Source: Streptacidiphilus melanogenes
GTDB taxonomy: Bacteria; Actinomycetota; Actinomycetes; Streptomycetales; Streptomycetaceae
DNA length: 64,000 nt
Assembly: GCF_000787835.1 (NCBI RefSeq)
Contig: NZ_BBPP01000015.1
Location: 29,240 to 93,239 of the forward strand
Direction of reading: 5' to 3'
The translations under genes were made by a program, and so were the position numbers. Under the pieces are notes generated by a model. It saw nothing but the letters and a program-made list of their open reading frames with translations, did no database searches and had not been told where the DNA came from. Numbering within the stretch: the first letter of the stretch is position 1; every line of letters begins with the position of its first letter. Shown here in pieces: positions 51,650 to 59,990 of the stretch.

Positions 51650-52174
51650 TCAGGCGCGGGTGCGGAGTTCGAAGACCGCCCAGACGACCTTGCCCACCGC
51701 GATCGGGTGCCAGCCCCAGGACTGGCTGAAGGACTCGACCAGATGCAGTCCGCGCCCGGACTCCGCTATCCAGTCGGCCTCGCGCGGGACGGGGCCGCGC
51801 TCGCTTGGGTCGCTCACCGCGCAGACCACCTGCGGCTCGCTGCGGACCAGGCTCAACCGGATCAGCGGCGCCGGGAGTTCGGCGACGGCGACGTCGGCCG
51901 CGGCGTCCATCCGGTCGCCGATCGGGCTCGTCGCGCCGCGCCGCGGCCAGGAGCCGCGCTGCTCGGGTACCACCGAGGGCAGGCCGTAACGCAGTGCGTT
52001 CGTCACCAACTCGCTTGCCACCAGGGCGACGTCGTCGAAGAGCTCGCCGAGCTCCCAGCGGTTGAGCGTCAGCCGGGTGAACTCGCGTGCCGTGCGGACC
52101 GACTCGTGACGCGGTGCCAGTGCACAGCTCACGATCGACTCACGGTCCGCTGCCACCGCCGGGCTCAGGCCCAT
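51650..52174 (-). CDS. Anti-sigma-type ATP-binding protein (HATPase_c)
   Basis: 174 residues. Serine-kinase-type GHKL ATPase: RTAREFTRLTLNRWELG, N box LVASELVTNALRYGLP (about 62-77), G1-like VSDPSERGPVP and ESGRGLHLVESFSQSWGW near the C-terminus. It would phosphorylate an anti-anti-sigma factor. ATG 52174 has GGGAGGAG at ideal spacing; the frame is open to 52387, but that part would be translated hexamer repeats (HVHL-type peptides). Typical companion of DUF397 and XRE genes in streptomycetes. Its own 5' region contains hexamer array 2. Confidence 0.87.
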   Translation of the reverse strand: MGLSPAVAADRESIVSCALAPRHESVRTAREFTRLTLNRWELGELFDDVALVASELVTNALRYGLPSVVPEQRGSWPRRGATSPIGDRMDAAADVAVAELPAPLIRLSLVRSEPQVVCAVSDPSERGPVPREADWIAESGRGLHLVESFSQSWGWHPIAVGKVVWAVFELRTRA

Positions 52175-52518
52175 GAAGAGCTCCTCCCATGCGGGCGCGG
52201 CCCCGTGCGCTGTCGGCGTTCGGGGCGGAATCTCGGCGTTCTCGGCGGATTGCCTCGGGGCGTGCAGGTGCACGTGCACCATGGTCCTCTTCGCATACGT
52301 CAGATGCAAGAGTGGATTCACGTGCATTCGCATTGCTTGCAGATGCACGTGCAGATTCCCGTGCAGAGTGTCATCATGTGATTGCACAGCGCGATGGACG
52401 GGGGATGTCCTCGCGCCAATCTTGACCGACGTGTGAACAACCGGGCACGATGCGCGCCCGGACAGTGCCGGACAGTGGCAGACTGGCCCCTGTAGCCAGC
52501 GGGTGGAGGTTCGACGGA
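52175..52518. other. Divergent intergenic region of the ATPase and XRE genes
   Basis: 344 bp. Contains hexamer array 2 (52262-52366) toward the ATPase side, an AT-richer segment at 52290-52390, and the XRE upstream region with GTGGAGG at 52503-52509. No canonical promoter pair was assigned. Confidence 0.5.
52262..52366. repeat. Hexamer array 2: interrupted NTGCAN units
   Basis: Units GTGCAG/GTGCAC/GTGCAC at 52262-52279, ATGCAA at 52304, GTGCAT and TCGCAT at 52322-52333 all share one 6-bp phase. A second phase holds TTGCAG, ATGCAC and GTGCAG at 52337-52354 and GTGCAG at 52361. A further TTGCAC at 52382 returns to the first phase. Same core as array 1. Confidence 0.65.
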
Positions 52519-53382
52519 ATGACCACGGTTCAGCCGGGGGGCGGTTCGATGGTCCGCCGCATCCTCCTCGGCTCCCAGCTTCGCCGCCTGCGAGAGGCGA
52601 AGGGCATCTCCCGAGAGGACGCCGGCTACACGATCAGGGCTTCCGAGTCGAAGATCAGCCGCATGGAGTTGGGGCGCGTCAGCTTCAAGGAGCGGGACGT
52701 CGTGGATCTGCTCAGTCTGTACGGAGTCGACGAGTCCGAGCGCGGCCAACTCCTCACGCTGGTACGCGAGGCGAACCAGAACGGCTGGTGGCACAGCTTC
52801 AGCGACGCCATGCCCAACTGGTTCCAGACCTACGTCGGCCTGGAGGAGTCCGCGGCCCTGATCCGCACCTACGAGGTGCAGTTCATCCCCGGCCTGCTGC
52901 AGACCGCCGACTACGCCCGCTCCATCATGGGCCTGAACCGCCCTCACATGGCGAGCGAGGAGATCGAGCACCGCGTCGACCTCCGGATGCGCCGTCAGCG
53001 CATGATCACCGAGGGCACCGGCCCACGCCTGTGGGCCGTCATCGACGAGGCGGCGCTGCGCCGCCCCATCGGCGGCCGGGACGTGATGCGCGCTCAGGTC
53101 CAGCACCTGATCGAGGTCTCCGAGCTGCCCAACATCGTGCTTCAGGTGATGCCGTTCCGCTTCGGCGGCCACGCCGCCGAGACGGGCGCCTTCTCGATCC
53201 TGCGCTTCCCCGAGCAGGACCTGCCCGACGTCGTCTACCTGGAGCAGCTCACCAGTGCGCTGTACCTCGACAAGCGCGACGACGTCGACGCCTACATCCA
53301 GGTGATGGAGCGGCTCAGCGTCGACAGCCTCACCCCCGAGCAGACGGTCGACCTGCTGTCGGGTCTGCTCAAGGAGGCCTGA
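52519..53382 (+). CDS. XRE family regulator with DUF5753 domain (Scr1-like)
   Basis: 287 residues. HTH_31/XRE at about 12-66 (LRRLREAKGISREDAGYTIR, SESKISRMELGRVSF), then DUF5753 from about 95 to 275 with NWFQTYVGLEESAALIRTYE, FIPGLLQTADYAR, VQHLIEVSELPNIVLQVMPF and LTSALYLDKRDDVDAYIQVM. WhiJ-like regulators of this type act with DUF397 proteins in developmental control. ATG 52519; a second ATG at 52549 is possible. The likely binder of the hexamer arrays, by position only. Confidence 0.9.
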   Translation: MTTVQPGGGSMVRRILLGSQLRRLREAKGISREDAGYTIRASESKISRMELGRVSFKERDVVDLLSLYGVDESERGQLLTLVREANQNGWWHSFSDAMPNWFQTYVGLEESAALIRTYEVQFIPGLLQTADYARSIMGLNRPHMASEEIEHRVDLRMRRQRMITEGTGPRLWAVIDEAALRRPIGGRDVMRAQVQHLIEVSELPNIVLQVMPFRFGGHAAETGAFSILRFPEQDLPDVVYLEQLTSALYLDKRDDVDAYIQVMERLSVDSLTPEQTVDLLSGLLKEA

Positions 53383-53395
53383 GCCGGCCTCAACG

Positions 53396-54031
53396 TCAGC
53401 CCTCGGCGGGTACGTGGGGCGCGCGGGGGCCCAGCGCGGTGTCGAGTCCGTAGCGGGCGAAGAGATCCGCGCGGATCAGCTCCGGGGGCGCCTCCGCGCC
53501 CGGCAGCAGCATGCCGATGCACGCGCCCATCAACGCGCTGCGCAGCACTGCGTGCTCGGCTCCGGGATCGGCGGAGCCGCGCCGCCGCAGCACCTCCTGC
53601 AGCAGTCGGCCGAGCTCCTGCTGCTCCTCGTCCTGGACGAAGACGCCGTCCAGCGGCGCCAGGATCAGCGCCAGGTGCGTGCGCATCAGCGTCGGCCGGT
53701 CCACGGCCAGACCGGTGACCGCGTCGATCGCGGTGGCCAGCCAGAGGTCCGGGTCCTGGGAGTAGTGCGGGTTCGCCGGATCGTCCAGCGGCCGCAGGGC
53801 GGCGGCCAGGGTCAGGTGCATGTGCCGGTGCATCGCCGTCTGCAGCAGGAACCGCTTGCCGGGGAAGTAGTAGGACACCAGACCGCGCGCCACACCGGCA
53901 CGCTCCGCGATGTCACCGAGGGTCACCTTGGTGAAGCCGCGCCGGTCCACGAGCTCCACGGCCGCCTGCATGATGCGCTCGCGGGACCGGGCCCGCATGA
54001 CTTCGTTGACTGCCGCACGCCGTGGTGACAT
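53396..54031 (-). CDS. TetR family transcriptional regulator
   Basis: 211 residues. HTH at about 16-62: RERIMQAAVELVDRRGFTKV, TLGDIAERAGVARGLVSYYF. The C-terminal ligand domain is of the TetR_C type with DPDLWLATAIDAVTGLAVDR. Divergent from the trmO-like gene with a 113-bp gap that contains an inverted repeat, so autoregulation and control of the neighbour are plausible. ATG start. Ligand unknown. Confidence 0.88.
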   Translation of the reverse strand: MSPRRAAVNEVMRARSRERIMQAAVELVDRRGFTKVTLGDIAERAGVARGLVSYYFPGKRFLLQTAMHRHMHLTLAAALRPLDDPANPHYSQDPDLWLATAIDAVTGLAVDRPTLMRTHLALILAPLDGVFVQDEEQQELGRLLQEVLRRRGSADPGAEHAVLRSALMGACIGMLLPGAEAPPELIRADLFARYGLDTALGPRAPHVPAEG

Positions 54032-54046
54032 GGTGCTCCCGCGCTC

Positions 54047-54063
54047 ATTGGCCTGGCGTCAAT
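54047..54063. promoter_or_regulatory. Inverted repeat between tetR and the trmO-like gene
   Basis: ATTG (54047) and CAAT (54060) arms with partial inner symmetry overlap TATATT on the minus strand, a likely -10 box of the tetR gene. Candidate TetR operator. Confidence 0.35.
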
Positions 54064-54144
54064 ATACGCGCGGGTCACATGCGGTTCGCGGGCACGGGGG
54101 GCCTGTGCGGCCGCTCCTTTCCACCCCCGTTCGGAGCAGTGCGT

Positions 54145-54621
54145 ATGAGCAGCGAACCGACCCTTCCGCTGACCCCGATCGGCCATGTCGTCGGGGGCCG
54201 GGACGAGGTCCGCGACGACCACTGGGGCTCGGTCGAGGCGGTGATCCGCCTCGACGCCGCCCAGTACGGCCCGGAGGCGCTCGCGGGTCTCGCCGACTTC
54301 TCGCACCTGGAGGTCGTCTTCCTGTTCCACCTCGTCCCGGACTCGAAGACCGAGACCGGCGCCCGCCACCCACGCGGCCGCGAGGACTGGCCCCTGGTCG
54401 GCATCTTCGCCCAGCGCGGCAAGAACCGCCCCAACCGCCTCGGCGTCTCCCGCTGCGAAATCGTCAAGGTCGACGGCCTCGACCTGACCGTCCGCGGCCT
54501 CGACGCGATCGACGGCACCCCCGTGCTCGACCTCAAGCCCTGGATGGACGAGTTCGGCCCGCGCGGCGGCACCCGCCAGCCCGCGTGGGCGACCGAGCTG
54601 ATGGGGGAGTACTACCTGTAG
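54145..54621 (+). CDS. TrmO-like tRNA methyltransferase (TsaA/VirR domain)
   Basis: 158 residues. UPF0066/TsaA-type SAM-dependent N6-methyltransferase, modifying the threonylcarbamoyladenosine at tRNA position 37 in characterised members. LTPIGHVVGGRDEVRDDHWG at the N-terminus, LEVVFLFHLVPDSKTETGARH, VGIFAQRGKNRPNRLGVSRC (about 90-109) with the family R-x-x-x-R-P-N-x-x-G core, and LDLKPWMDEFGPRG. ATG 54145 with GGAG 8-10 nt upstream. Complete for a single-domain actinobacterial member. Confidence 0.85.
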   Translation: MSSEPTLPLTPIGHVVGGRDEVRDDHWGSVEAVIRLDAAQYGPEALAGLADFSHLEVVFLFHLVPDSKTETGARHPRGREDWPLVGIFAQRGKNRPNRLGVSRCEIVKVDGLDLTVRGLDAIDGTPVLDLKPWMDEFGPRGGTRQPAWATELMGEYYL

Positions 54622-54651
54622 GCAGGGCAGGCGGCTGACTCGGGCTCACTT

Positions 54652-54701
54652 GCCGAGGCAGCCCGCGGGGGCTCGGGGAGCTCCTCCCGCGCTGCCTCGG
54701 C
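54652..54701. terminator. Hairpin between trmO-like and EamA genes
   Basis: GCCGAGGCAGC ... CGCGGG pairs with CCCGCG ... CTGCCTCGGC, an imperfect long stem in the convergent 159-bp gap. Confidence 0.6.
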
Positions 54702-54780
54702 CCACGGTGCCCCGGCGGCCGCTCCGTCGGGCGGCCCGCCGCTCGGCCGGGGTCGCACCTGGCCGGTCAGGCCGTGCCCG

Positions 54781-55686
54781 TCACCTCGTGCCGGTCATCT
54801 CCCGCTCCTCGGCCGCCTGTCGGCGCATCGCCTCCAGGCAGGCGTCCGGGAGGGCGGGATGGCGGCCGATGACGACGACCCCGAGGACGATGCAGGCCAG
54901 GCCGAAGGCCTCGCCCGCCAGCGCTGCCGGGGTGAGGACGAGGCGGTCGCCCAGGAAGCCGACGCCACAGGCGATGCCCGCCAGCGGCTGGGCGGCCGTC
55001 AGCGCCGGCAGGGACATCTTCAGCGGGGCGGACTCGAACGCGCTCTGCACGAGGATCAACCCGACGACGCCGATCAGCAGCACCGCGTACGGCTGCCAGC
55101 TGCGCAGCAGGAACACGACGCCGCCGTTGTCCAGGCGCAGGCCCGCGGTGCGCGTCAGCGCGTCCTGGAGGCCGTAGAGCAGGCCGGCGGCGAGGGCGAG
55201 CAGGGTCGCCTCCCGGACCAGGGGCAGGCGCTTGGCGAGGGACACCAGGAGCAGGGCCAGCCCCGCGACGATCCCGAAGACCAGCCAGTGTCTCAGCGCG
55301 CCCTTCTCCGTCCCGCCGCCGGTGGGCGCGCCGCTGAGGATGAACACCGTCACCCCCGCCGCGAGCAGCAGCACGCCGCCCCAGCCCGATGCGCCGAGGG
55401 TCTGCCGGGTGATCCGCCGGGCGAGGGCCATCGCGAACAGCAGGTTCGTCGCCAGCAGCGGCTCGACCAGGGAGATCCGACCGGCGTTGAGCGCCAGCGC
55501 GCTGAGTACCTGGCCGCAGATCATCAGGGCGATCCCGAGCAGCCATTCGCGTGACCGCATCAGCCCGAGCAGCAGCCGGTACGACAGCAGCTGCTCGCGC
55601 GGCGCGCGCTGGGCCGCATGCTGCTGCAGGACGAACCCCAGCCCGAGCAGACAGGCCGCGCCTACGCCGAGAAGAAACACCGTCAC
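54781..55686 (-). CDS. DMT superfamily (EamA-like) transporter
   Basis: About 301 residues, 9-10 hydrophobic helices over the full length and two weak EamA repeats (GLGFVLQQHAAQ near the N-terminus; ALTAAQPLAGIACGVGFLGD in the second half). Likely exports a small metabolite. The start is uncertain: GTG 55686 gives a helix right at the N-terminus, and GTG 55710 adds eight residues; neither has a strong ribosome-binding site. The tail (ALPDACLEAMRRQAAEEREM) is cytoplasmic. Confidence 0.8.
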   Translation of the reverse strand: MTVFLLGVGAACLLGLGFVLQQHAAQRAPREQLLSYRLLLGLMRSREWLLGIALMICGQVLSALALNAGRISLVEPLLATNLLFAMALARRITRQTLGASGWGGVLLLAAGVTVFILSGAPTGGGTEKGALRHWLVFGIVAGLALLLVSLAKRLPLVREATLLALAAGLLYGLQDALTRTAGLRLDNGGVVFLLRSWQPYAVLLIGVVGLILVQSAFESAPLKMSLPALTAAQPLAGIACGVGFLGDRLVLTPAALAGEAFGLACIVLGVVVIGRHPALPDACLEAMRRQAAEEREMTGTR

Positions 55687-55842
55687 GGGGAAGCCCCCAC
55701 AGAGAGTCACGAGCCGTCAGCAGTGGCCCCTCGCTCGAAGCGTAGCGCGCGTTGCTGGGAATGGCCTCGGAGACGCCGAAGGCGAACGGGGAGGGTGCAG
55801 CGCGCGGGCGCGCCGCGTCCTCCCCTTGCGTCCCGGCTGTCG

Positions 55843-56670
55843 CTAGCCCTCGAAGGCCGTCGCCCGCGCGGTCTTCTCCCAGGCGGCGAGCTCCGCGCGG
55901 ACGGAGTCCAGGTGGGCCGTGACGGCGTCCACCGCGTCGTCACCGAGGGGGAGGTGCAGGGGTGTCCGCGCAGCGGCCAGGGCGGCGAGGACGGCGGCAG
56001 CTGCCTTCGCGGGATCACCCGGCTGGGTGCCGGAGCCGCCGTCGACCATGGCCCGAGTGGCGCCCGCCGTCGCGCGGTAGTCGTCGAGCTCGGCGCTCAT
56101 GCTCGCGTTGCCCAGCAGGCCCGTGCGGAACGCGCCCGGCTCGACGACGAGGACCTTGATGCCCAGCGGCCCCACCTCGGCCGCCAGCGCCTCGGAGAAG
56201 CCCTCCAGGGCGAACTTGGTCGCGCTGTACGCGGAGAATCCGGCGAAGGAGATCTGGCCGCCCATGCTGCTCAGCTGGACGATCGCGCCGGAGCGCCGGG
56301 CGCGCATGTGCGGGAGCACGGCTCGGACCAGCTCAGCCGGGCCGAAGAAGTGCAGGTCGAACAGATCGCGCAGCTCCTCGTCCGTGGTCTCCTCGGCCGC
56401 GCCCACATGGGTGCGGCCGGCATTGTTGACCAGCACGTCGATCCGGCCGTGACGGGCCGCCACCTCGTCCACGACGGACGCCCCGGCGCCACGCTCGGTG
56501 ACGTCCAACCGCAGCGCCTCCACCCGGTCGGGGTGCGCGGCGACCAGGTCCGCCAGCGCCTCCGGACGCCGCGCCGTGGCCACGACGGTGTCACCCGCGC
56601 CGACCGCCGCCTCGGTGAAGGCACGCCCGAACCCGCTGTTGGCCCCGGTGATCAGCCACACCCTGTCCAT
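55843..56670 (-). CDS. Short-chain dehydrogenase/reductase
   Basis: 275 residues. Classical SDR: cofactor loop TGANSGFG at 8-15, NNAG at about 86-89, catalytic Ser in IVQLSSMGGQ, and YSATK with Tyr/Lys. The Arg-Arg after the second strand (ATARRPEAL) favours NADP(H). ATG with GAGGAG 5-8 nt upstream. The substrate is unknown. Single gene. Confidence 0.92.
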   Translation of the reverse strand: MDRVWLITGANSGFGRAFTEAAVGAGDTVVATARRPEALADLVAAHPDRVEALRLDVTERGAGASVVDEVAARHGRIDVLVNNAGRTHVGAAEETTDEELRDLFDLHFFGPAELVRAVLPHMRARRSGAIVQLSSMGGQISFAGFSAYSATKFALEGFSEALAAEVGPLGIKVLVVEPGAFRTGLLGNASMSAELDDYRATAGATRAMVDGGSGTQPGDPAKAAAAVLAALAAARTPLHLPLGDDAVDAVTAHLDSVRAELAAWEKTARATAFEG

Positions 56671-56765
56671 CCCGACTCCTCACGCATCCGACGACTCGTC
56701 GTCGATCGTGCCCGAACGAGAGCGTGGGCGTGACGGGAACACGGGGAACGAGGCCGACCGCGTGC

Positions 56766-57704
56766 CTACAGGGCCGTCAGGCCCGGGGTCAGCGACAGCA
56801 GGACGGGGGCCAGCGGCAGCGCCAGCGCGGCCAGGGTCAGCGCGAGCCGCTGCCAGACGGCCAGCCGGGGCGCGCTCGCCAGCAGCCGGTCGACGCGGGT
56901 GGGTATCTGCGCCAGCGGGTGCGTGCAGGTGCTCTCCGGGTTCAGCTCGACCAGGGCGATCGCCGTCGCCAGCCGGCCGTGCCGACGTGCCGCGGAGTCG
57001 TCCGCCGCGAGCTCGACCAGCCGGCCCACCTCGTCGAGGAACTGGGCGAAGAGCCGCACCGCGGGGAAGCCCGCGGCCAGCGCCTCCGCCGCGCTCAGCA
57101 GCCAGTGGTGGCGGGCGCGGACGTGCCCGCGCTCGTGCGCGAGCAGCGCGGCGAGCTCGCGGTCGCTGAGACGCTGCAGCGCACCCGTCGTGACGACCAT
57201 GCGCGGCACCGGGCCGGGCAGCGCCCAGGCGCGCGGCTCCGCGCTCTCCAGCACCACCAGCTGCTCGGACGGCTCGGTGCCGGTCCTCGGCCGCAGCTCG
57301 GGATGGAGGTCCGGCGCCTGCCGGGCCAGCTGTCGGCGCTGGCGGCGGCGGACCGCGCGGGCGCCGGCGAGTTCGTAGGCCAGCGCCAGCACCGTACGGA
57401 CGGCGCCGAGGGCGAAGACGAACGCCGCCGCGACCGCCCACGGGCGGGCCGAGGGGAAGCCGTACGCCGCCTCGACACCTGCCGGAGCGCCCGCGAAGAC
57501 CAGCGACCTGACGTCGGGCCAGGCGGCCGCGACCGCGAGGACCAGCGCGCAGCCGCAGCACAGCAGGACGGCGACGACTGTGCACTGCCACGCCCACAGG
57601 GCGACCACGGGCTCCCGGACCGTCCATCGGGCGCGCGCCAGTGCGCGCGGGCCGAGCAGGGCCAGCACCGCGCCGAGCGCGACGAGTCCGGGCAAGGCTC
57701 CCAC
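56766..57704 (-). CDS. M56 family membrane metallopeptidase
   Basis: 312 residues. BlaR1/MecR1-like zinc membrane protease without a penicillin-sensing domain. Helices at about 5-22, 33-58 and 90-110 precede HERGHVRARHH (HExxH at about 190) in the large cytoplasmic loop, and LLSAAEALAAGFPAVRLFAQ with further helices follows. GTG start with GAGGAG 8 nt upstream. Usually next to a BlaI gene; here the neighbours are a SDR and a DUF5134 gene, and the BlaI gene is at 21 kb. Confidence 0.88.
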   Translation of the reverse strand: MGALPGLVALGAVLALLGPRALARARWTVREPVVALWAWQCTVVAVLLCCGCALVLAVAAAWPDVRSLVFAGAPAGVEAAYGFPSARPWAVAAAFVFALGAVRTVLALAYELAGARAVRRRQRRQLARQAPDLHPELRPRTGTEPSEQLVVLESAEPRAWALPGPVPRMVVTTGALQRLSDRELAALLAHERGHVRARHHWLLSAAEALAAGFPAVRLFAQFLDEVGRLVELAADDSAARRHGRLATAIALVELNPESTCTHPLAQIPTRVDRLLASAPRLAVWQRLALTLAALALPLAPVLLSLTPGLTAL

Positions 57705-57733
57705 CGCTGCGGCTCCTCAAGGCAGGACGGGAC

Positions 57734-57750
57734 GCACGCAGAGTGCGTGC
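57734..57750. promoter_or_regulatory. Inverted repeat upstream of the M56 gene
   Basis: GCACGCA-GAG-TGCGTGC, perfect 7-bp arms, 30 bp before the M56 start. It differs from the TACA/TGTA site at the blaI-type gene, so control of M56 by that repressor is not supported here. Confidence 0.35.
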
Positions 57751-57846
57751 GGCCTCAACCTATGCCCTTGCCGGGCACAGCGGAATCGCTTTGCGGCAGC
57801 AGTGACGCAGGACACGATTCGACGGCCGAAAGGCCCGCCGACCAGG

Positions 57847-58425
57847 TCACATCAGAGCCAGCATGACGGCCATCGAGAGGCCCATGACGATCCGGCAGGC
57901 GTCCGGCAGCGCCGGCGCGCGCCAGAGCGGCCGCGTGGCTCCGAGAGCCGGTCCGGCCGCCGGCGCGATCAGCCGCAACCCGGCCGTCACGGACACGGCG
58001 ACGCACGCCAGCAGCAGCACTCCGGTCAGCAGCGGGATGCCGCGTACGGGCGTCCCGCCCATCCCGTCCATGCCGCCCATGCGCGCCATCCCGTGCGGCG
58101 CTGCGGCCGTCACGACCGTCATGTAGACCATCGCGCCGTGCCCGACCAGGTGGTAGAGGTGGTGCGCGCGGTGCCCCGTCGCGAGCGCGCCGAGCACGAG
58201 CGAGGCGAGCGCCGCCGACCCGTAGACGGCCACCCCCACACCCGTAGGGGTCGTCAGACCGGCCGCCATCACCGCCATGCCCAGGCCCATCACGGCCTCG
58301 GTGGCGTCCGCCGCGCGGTGCGCGGGCGGTGCGGCGTGCCGTACGCAGAGCCGGACGGCGCAGTAGGACCCGGCGCCTCCGCAGAGCAGCACCAGCAGCC
58401 ACGCGATCACCTGAGCACCGCCCAT
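57847..58425 (-). CDS. DUF5134 membrane protein, His/Met-rich
   Basis: About 192 residues, five to six hydrophobic helices. DUF5134 proteins have unknown function. A loop between helices contains clustered His and Met: HRAHHLYHLVGHGAMVYM, then HGMARMGGMDGMGG. This composition suits copper or other metal binding and recalls CopD/DUF5134-like membrane proteins, but that is an inference. ATG 58425 is preferred since the protein then begins with a membrane helix; GTG 58482 is the alternative. Confidence 0.7.
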   Translation of the reverse strand: MGGAQVIAWLLVLLCGGAGSYCAVRLCVRHAAPPAHRAADATEAVMGLGMAVMAAGLTTPTGVGVAVYGSAALASLVLGALATGHRAHHLYHLVGHGAMVYMTVVTAAAPHGMARMGGMDGMGGTPVRGIPLLTGVLLLACVAVSVTAGLRLIAPAAGPALGATRPLWRAPALPDACRIVMGLSMAVMLALM

Positions 58426-58796
58426 CCGCGCCCCCGCTCTCTCCGTCGCGCTCCAGCTCGCGGCAGTACCGACGCCCGTCACTGTGACGCCGTGTCACCG
58501 GCGCGGGACAGGGCGCTCCGGGGGCGCAAAGGCGCAGAAGCGGACGTTCGGTGCGGCTCGCCTCCTTCCCAGGACCGACCCCGAGACGCCGCATACTCCA
58601 TTTGGAGTACGTGAGGCTTGCGCGTACCCGACGCGACTACGGATGAGGGGTCGGTAGTTCATCCTGCGGGCGCTCTCCCGGCGCGGTTGCGGTCAATAGC
58701 GTGGAACCGTCCGCTTGTGTCGCCGCAGCGCCGCCGCCACCATCGGGGCCGACGCCGCGTCGACGCGCCACCGAAACGACGGGGACCGCCGACACC
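58426..58796. other. Intergenic region before the glycosyltransferase gene
   Basis: 371 bp. Contains the divergent promoter zone of the DUF5134 gene, the palindrome at 58594-58609 and about 180 bp of GC-rich leader before the glycosyltransferase ATG. A frame opening at GTG 58701 would add 32 Pro/Thr-rich residues to that protein. No other gene seen. Confidence 0.5.
58594..58609. promoter_or_regulatory. 16-bp palindrome TACTCCA-TT-TGGAGTA
   Basis: Perfect 7-bp arms, located between the divergent DUF5134 and glycosyltransferase genes and embedded in GC-rich DNA. Strong operator candidate, for example of a MerR- or Rrf2-type regulator. No regulator gene is adjacent. Confidence 0.5.
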
Positions 58797-59990
58797 ATGG
58801 GCCGACTGATCCGACTTCCGCTGCAGCGCCGCACCGCACCCGGGCGCGGCACCCCGCGTGCCGTGATCGTCTCGGCGAGCGTCGGAGCGGGGCACGACGC
58901 GGTGGCCAAGGAGCTGGAGGTCCGCCTCCTGGAGGCCGGGCTCGACGTCGACCGGCACGACTTCCTCGACCTGCTGCCCGGCGGCAGCGGCAAGATCTTC
59001 GTGGGCACCTACCACACCATGCTCGAGCGGGCCCCGTGGACCTGGAAGCTGCTCTACGGCGGCCTCGACAACCCCCGGATGATGAGCGGCCAGGCTGCCC
59101 TGTTCACCTGGCTCGCCGGCCGGGCCATGCGGCGGGCCGTGAAGGACGACACCGCGATCGTCGTCTCCACCTACCCGCTCGCCAGCCAGGTCCTCGGCCG
59201 GCTGCGCAAGAGCGGCAAGGTGAGCCAGCGGGTGCACACCTACCTGACCGACTTCTCGGTGCACCGTCTGTGGGCCTCCCCGCACGTGGACTCGCACGTG
59301 GCCGTGCACACCGTCCCCGCCGAGCAGGCCGAGGCGGCCGACTGCCACGACGTGCACGTGGTCACGCCGCTGGTCGACCGCCGGTTCCGCCCGGTCAGCA
59401 AGGCGTCCCGCGCCGCCGCGCGGCAGCGCTGGGGCCTGCCGCACGACGCGAAGATCGCCCTGCTCGTCGGCGGCTCCTGGGGCGCGGGCGAGCTGGAGCA
59501 CACCGTCGCCGACGTCGAGGCGGCGGACCCCCGCTTCACCTGCGTCGTCGTCTGCGGCCGCAACGAGGCGCTGCGCAAGCGCCTGGAGGCCGCAGGGGTC
59601 ACCGCGCTCGGCTGGGTGGACGACATGCCGAGCCTGATGCACGCGGCCGACGTGCTGGTCCAGAATGCGGGTGGCATCACCGTGCTGGAGGCCGTCGCCT
59701 CCGGCATCCCCGTGGTCACCTACCGCTCCATCCCCGGCCACGGCCTGACCAACGCGGCCGCGCTCGACAAGGCCGGCGTCGCCCCCTGGGCGCGCAGCCA
59801 CGCCGAGCTGGCCCCGCTGCTGGACCGGGCCGTGCGCTCCGCGTCCGCGGTCCCCGCCCCCTGGGGCGTCGACCCGGTGGCCCTGCTGCTGGAGAGCGCG
59901 GGTCTCGGCCACATGGTCGAGTCGGCGCCCGCCGTGGTGCTCCCGCTGGGCCCGGCGATGGACTCGATGGAGATGGAGAACGCGCGATGA
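58797..59990 (+). CDS. MGDG synthase-like glycosyltransferase (GT28-type)
   Basis: 397 residues. GT-B glycosyltransferase related to monogalactosyldiacylglycerol synthases and MurG: VIVSASVGAGHDAVAKELEV (about 22-41) is the acceptor-domain loop, and the C-terminal donor-domain motif is VLVQNAGGITVLEAVASGIP with IPGHGLTNAAALDKAG. Likely transfers a sugar onto a lipid or prenyl-linked acceptor at the inner membrane face. ATG 58797. Its stop overlaps the deacetylase gene as ATGA, a frequent pairing in streptomycetes that suggests glycolipid or wall-polymer modification. Confidence 0.82.
   Translation: MGRLIRLPLQRRTAPGRGTPRAVIVSASVGAGHDAVAKELEVRLLEAGLDVDRHDFLDLLPGGSGKIFVGTYHTMLERAPWTWKLLYGGLDNPRMMSGQAALFTWLAGRAMRRAVKDDTAIVVSTYPLASQVLGRLRKSGKVSQRVHTYLTDFSVHRLWASPHVDSHVAVHTVPAEQAEAADCHDVHVVTPLVDRRFRPVSKASRAAARQRWGLPHDAKIALLVGGSWGAGELEHTVADVEAADPRFTCVVVCGRNEALRKRLEAAGVTALGWVDDMPSLMHAADVLVQNAGGITVLEAVASGIPVVTYRSIPGHGLTNAAALDKAGVAPWARSHAELAPLLDRAVRSASAVPAPWGVDPVALLLESAGLGHMVESAPAVVLPLGPAMDSMEMENAR

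Noticed and set aside
51175..52366. CRISPR array reading of the hexamer repeats
   Set aside because: Units are 6 bp with no spacers of constant length, no 24-48 bp repeats, and no cas genes nearby.
52175..52387. N-terminal extension of the ATPase through the hexamer repeats
   Set aside because: It would give HVHL/HLHA-type repeat peptides, and an ideal ribosome-binding site precedes ATG 52174.
51283..53382. Classical plasmid-type toxin-antitoxin operon
   Set aside because: DUF397 and XRE genes are separated by a divergent ATPase gene and are typical chromosomal streptomycete regulators; toxicity cannot be inferred from sequence.
56766..57704. Beta-lactam sensor BlaR1
   Set aside because: Only the M56 protease part is present; there is no C-terminal penicillin-binding sensor domain.
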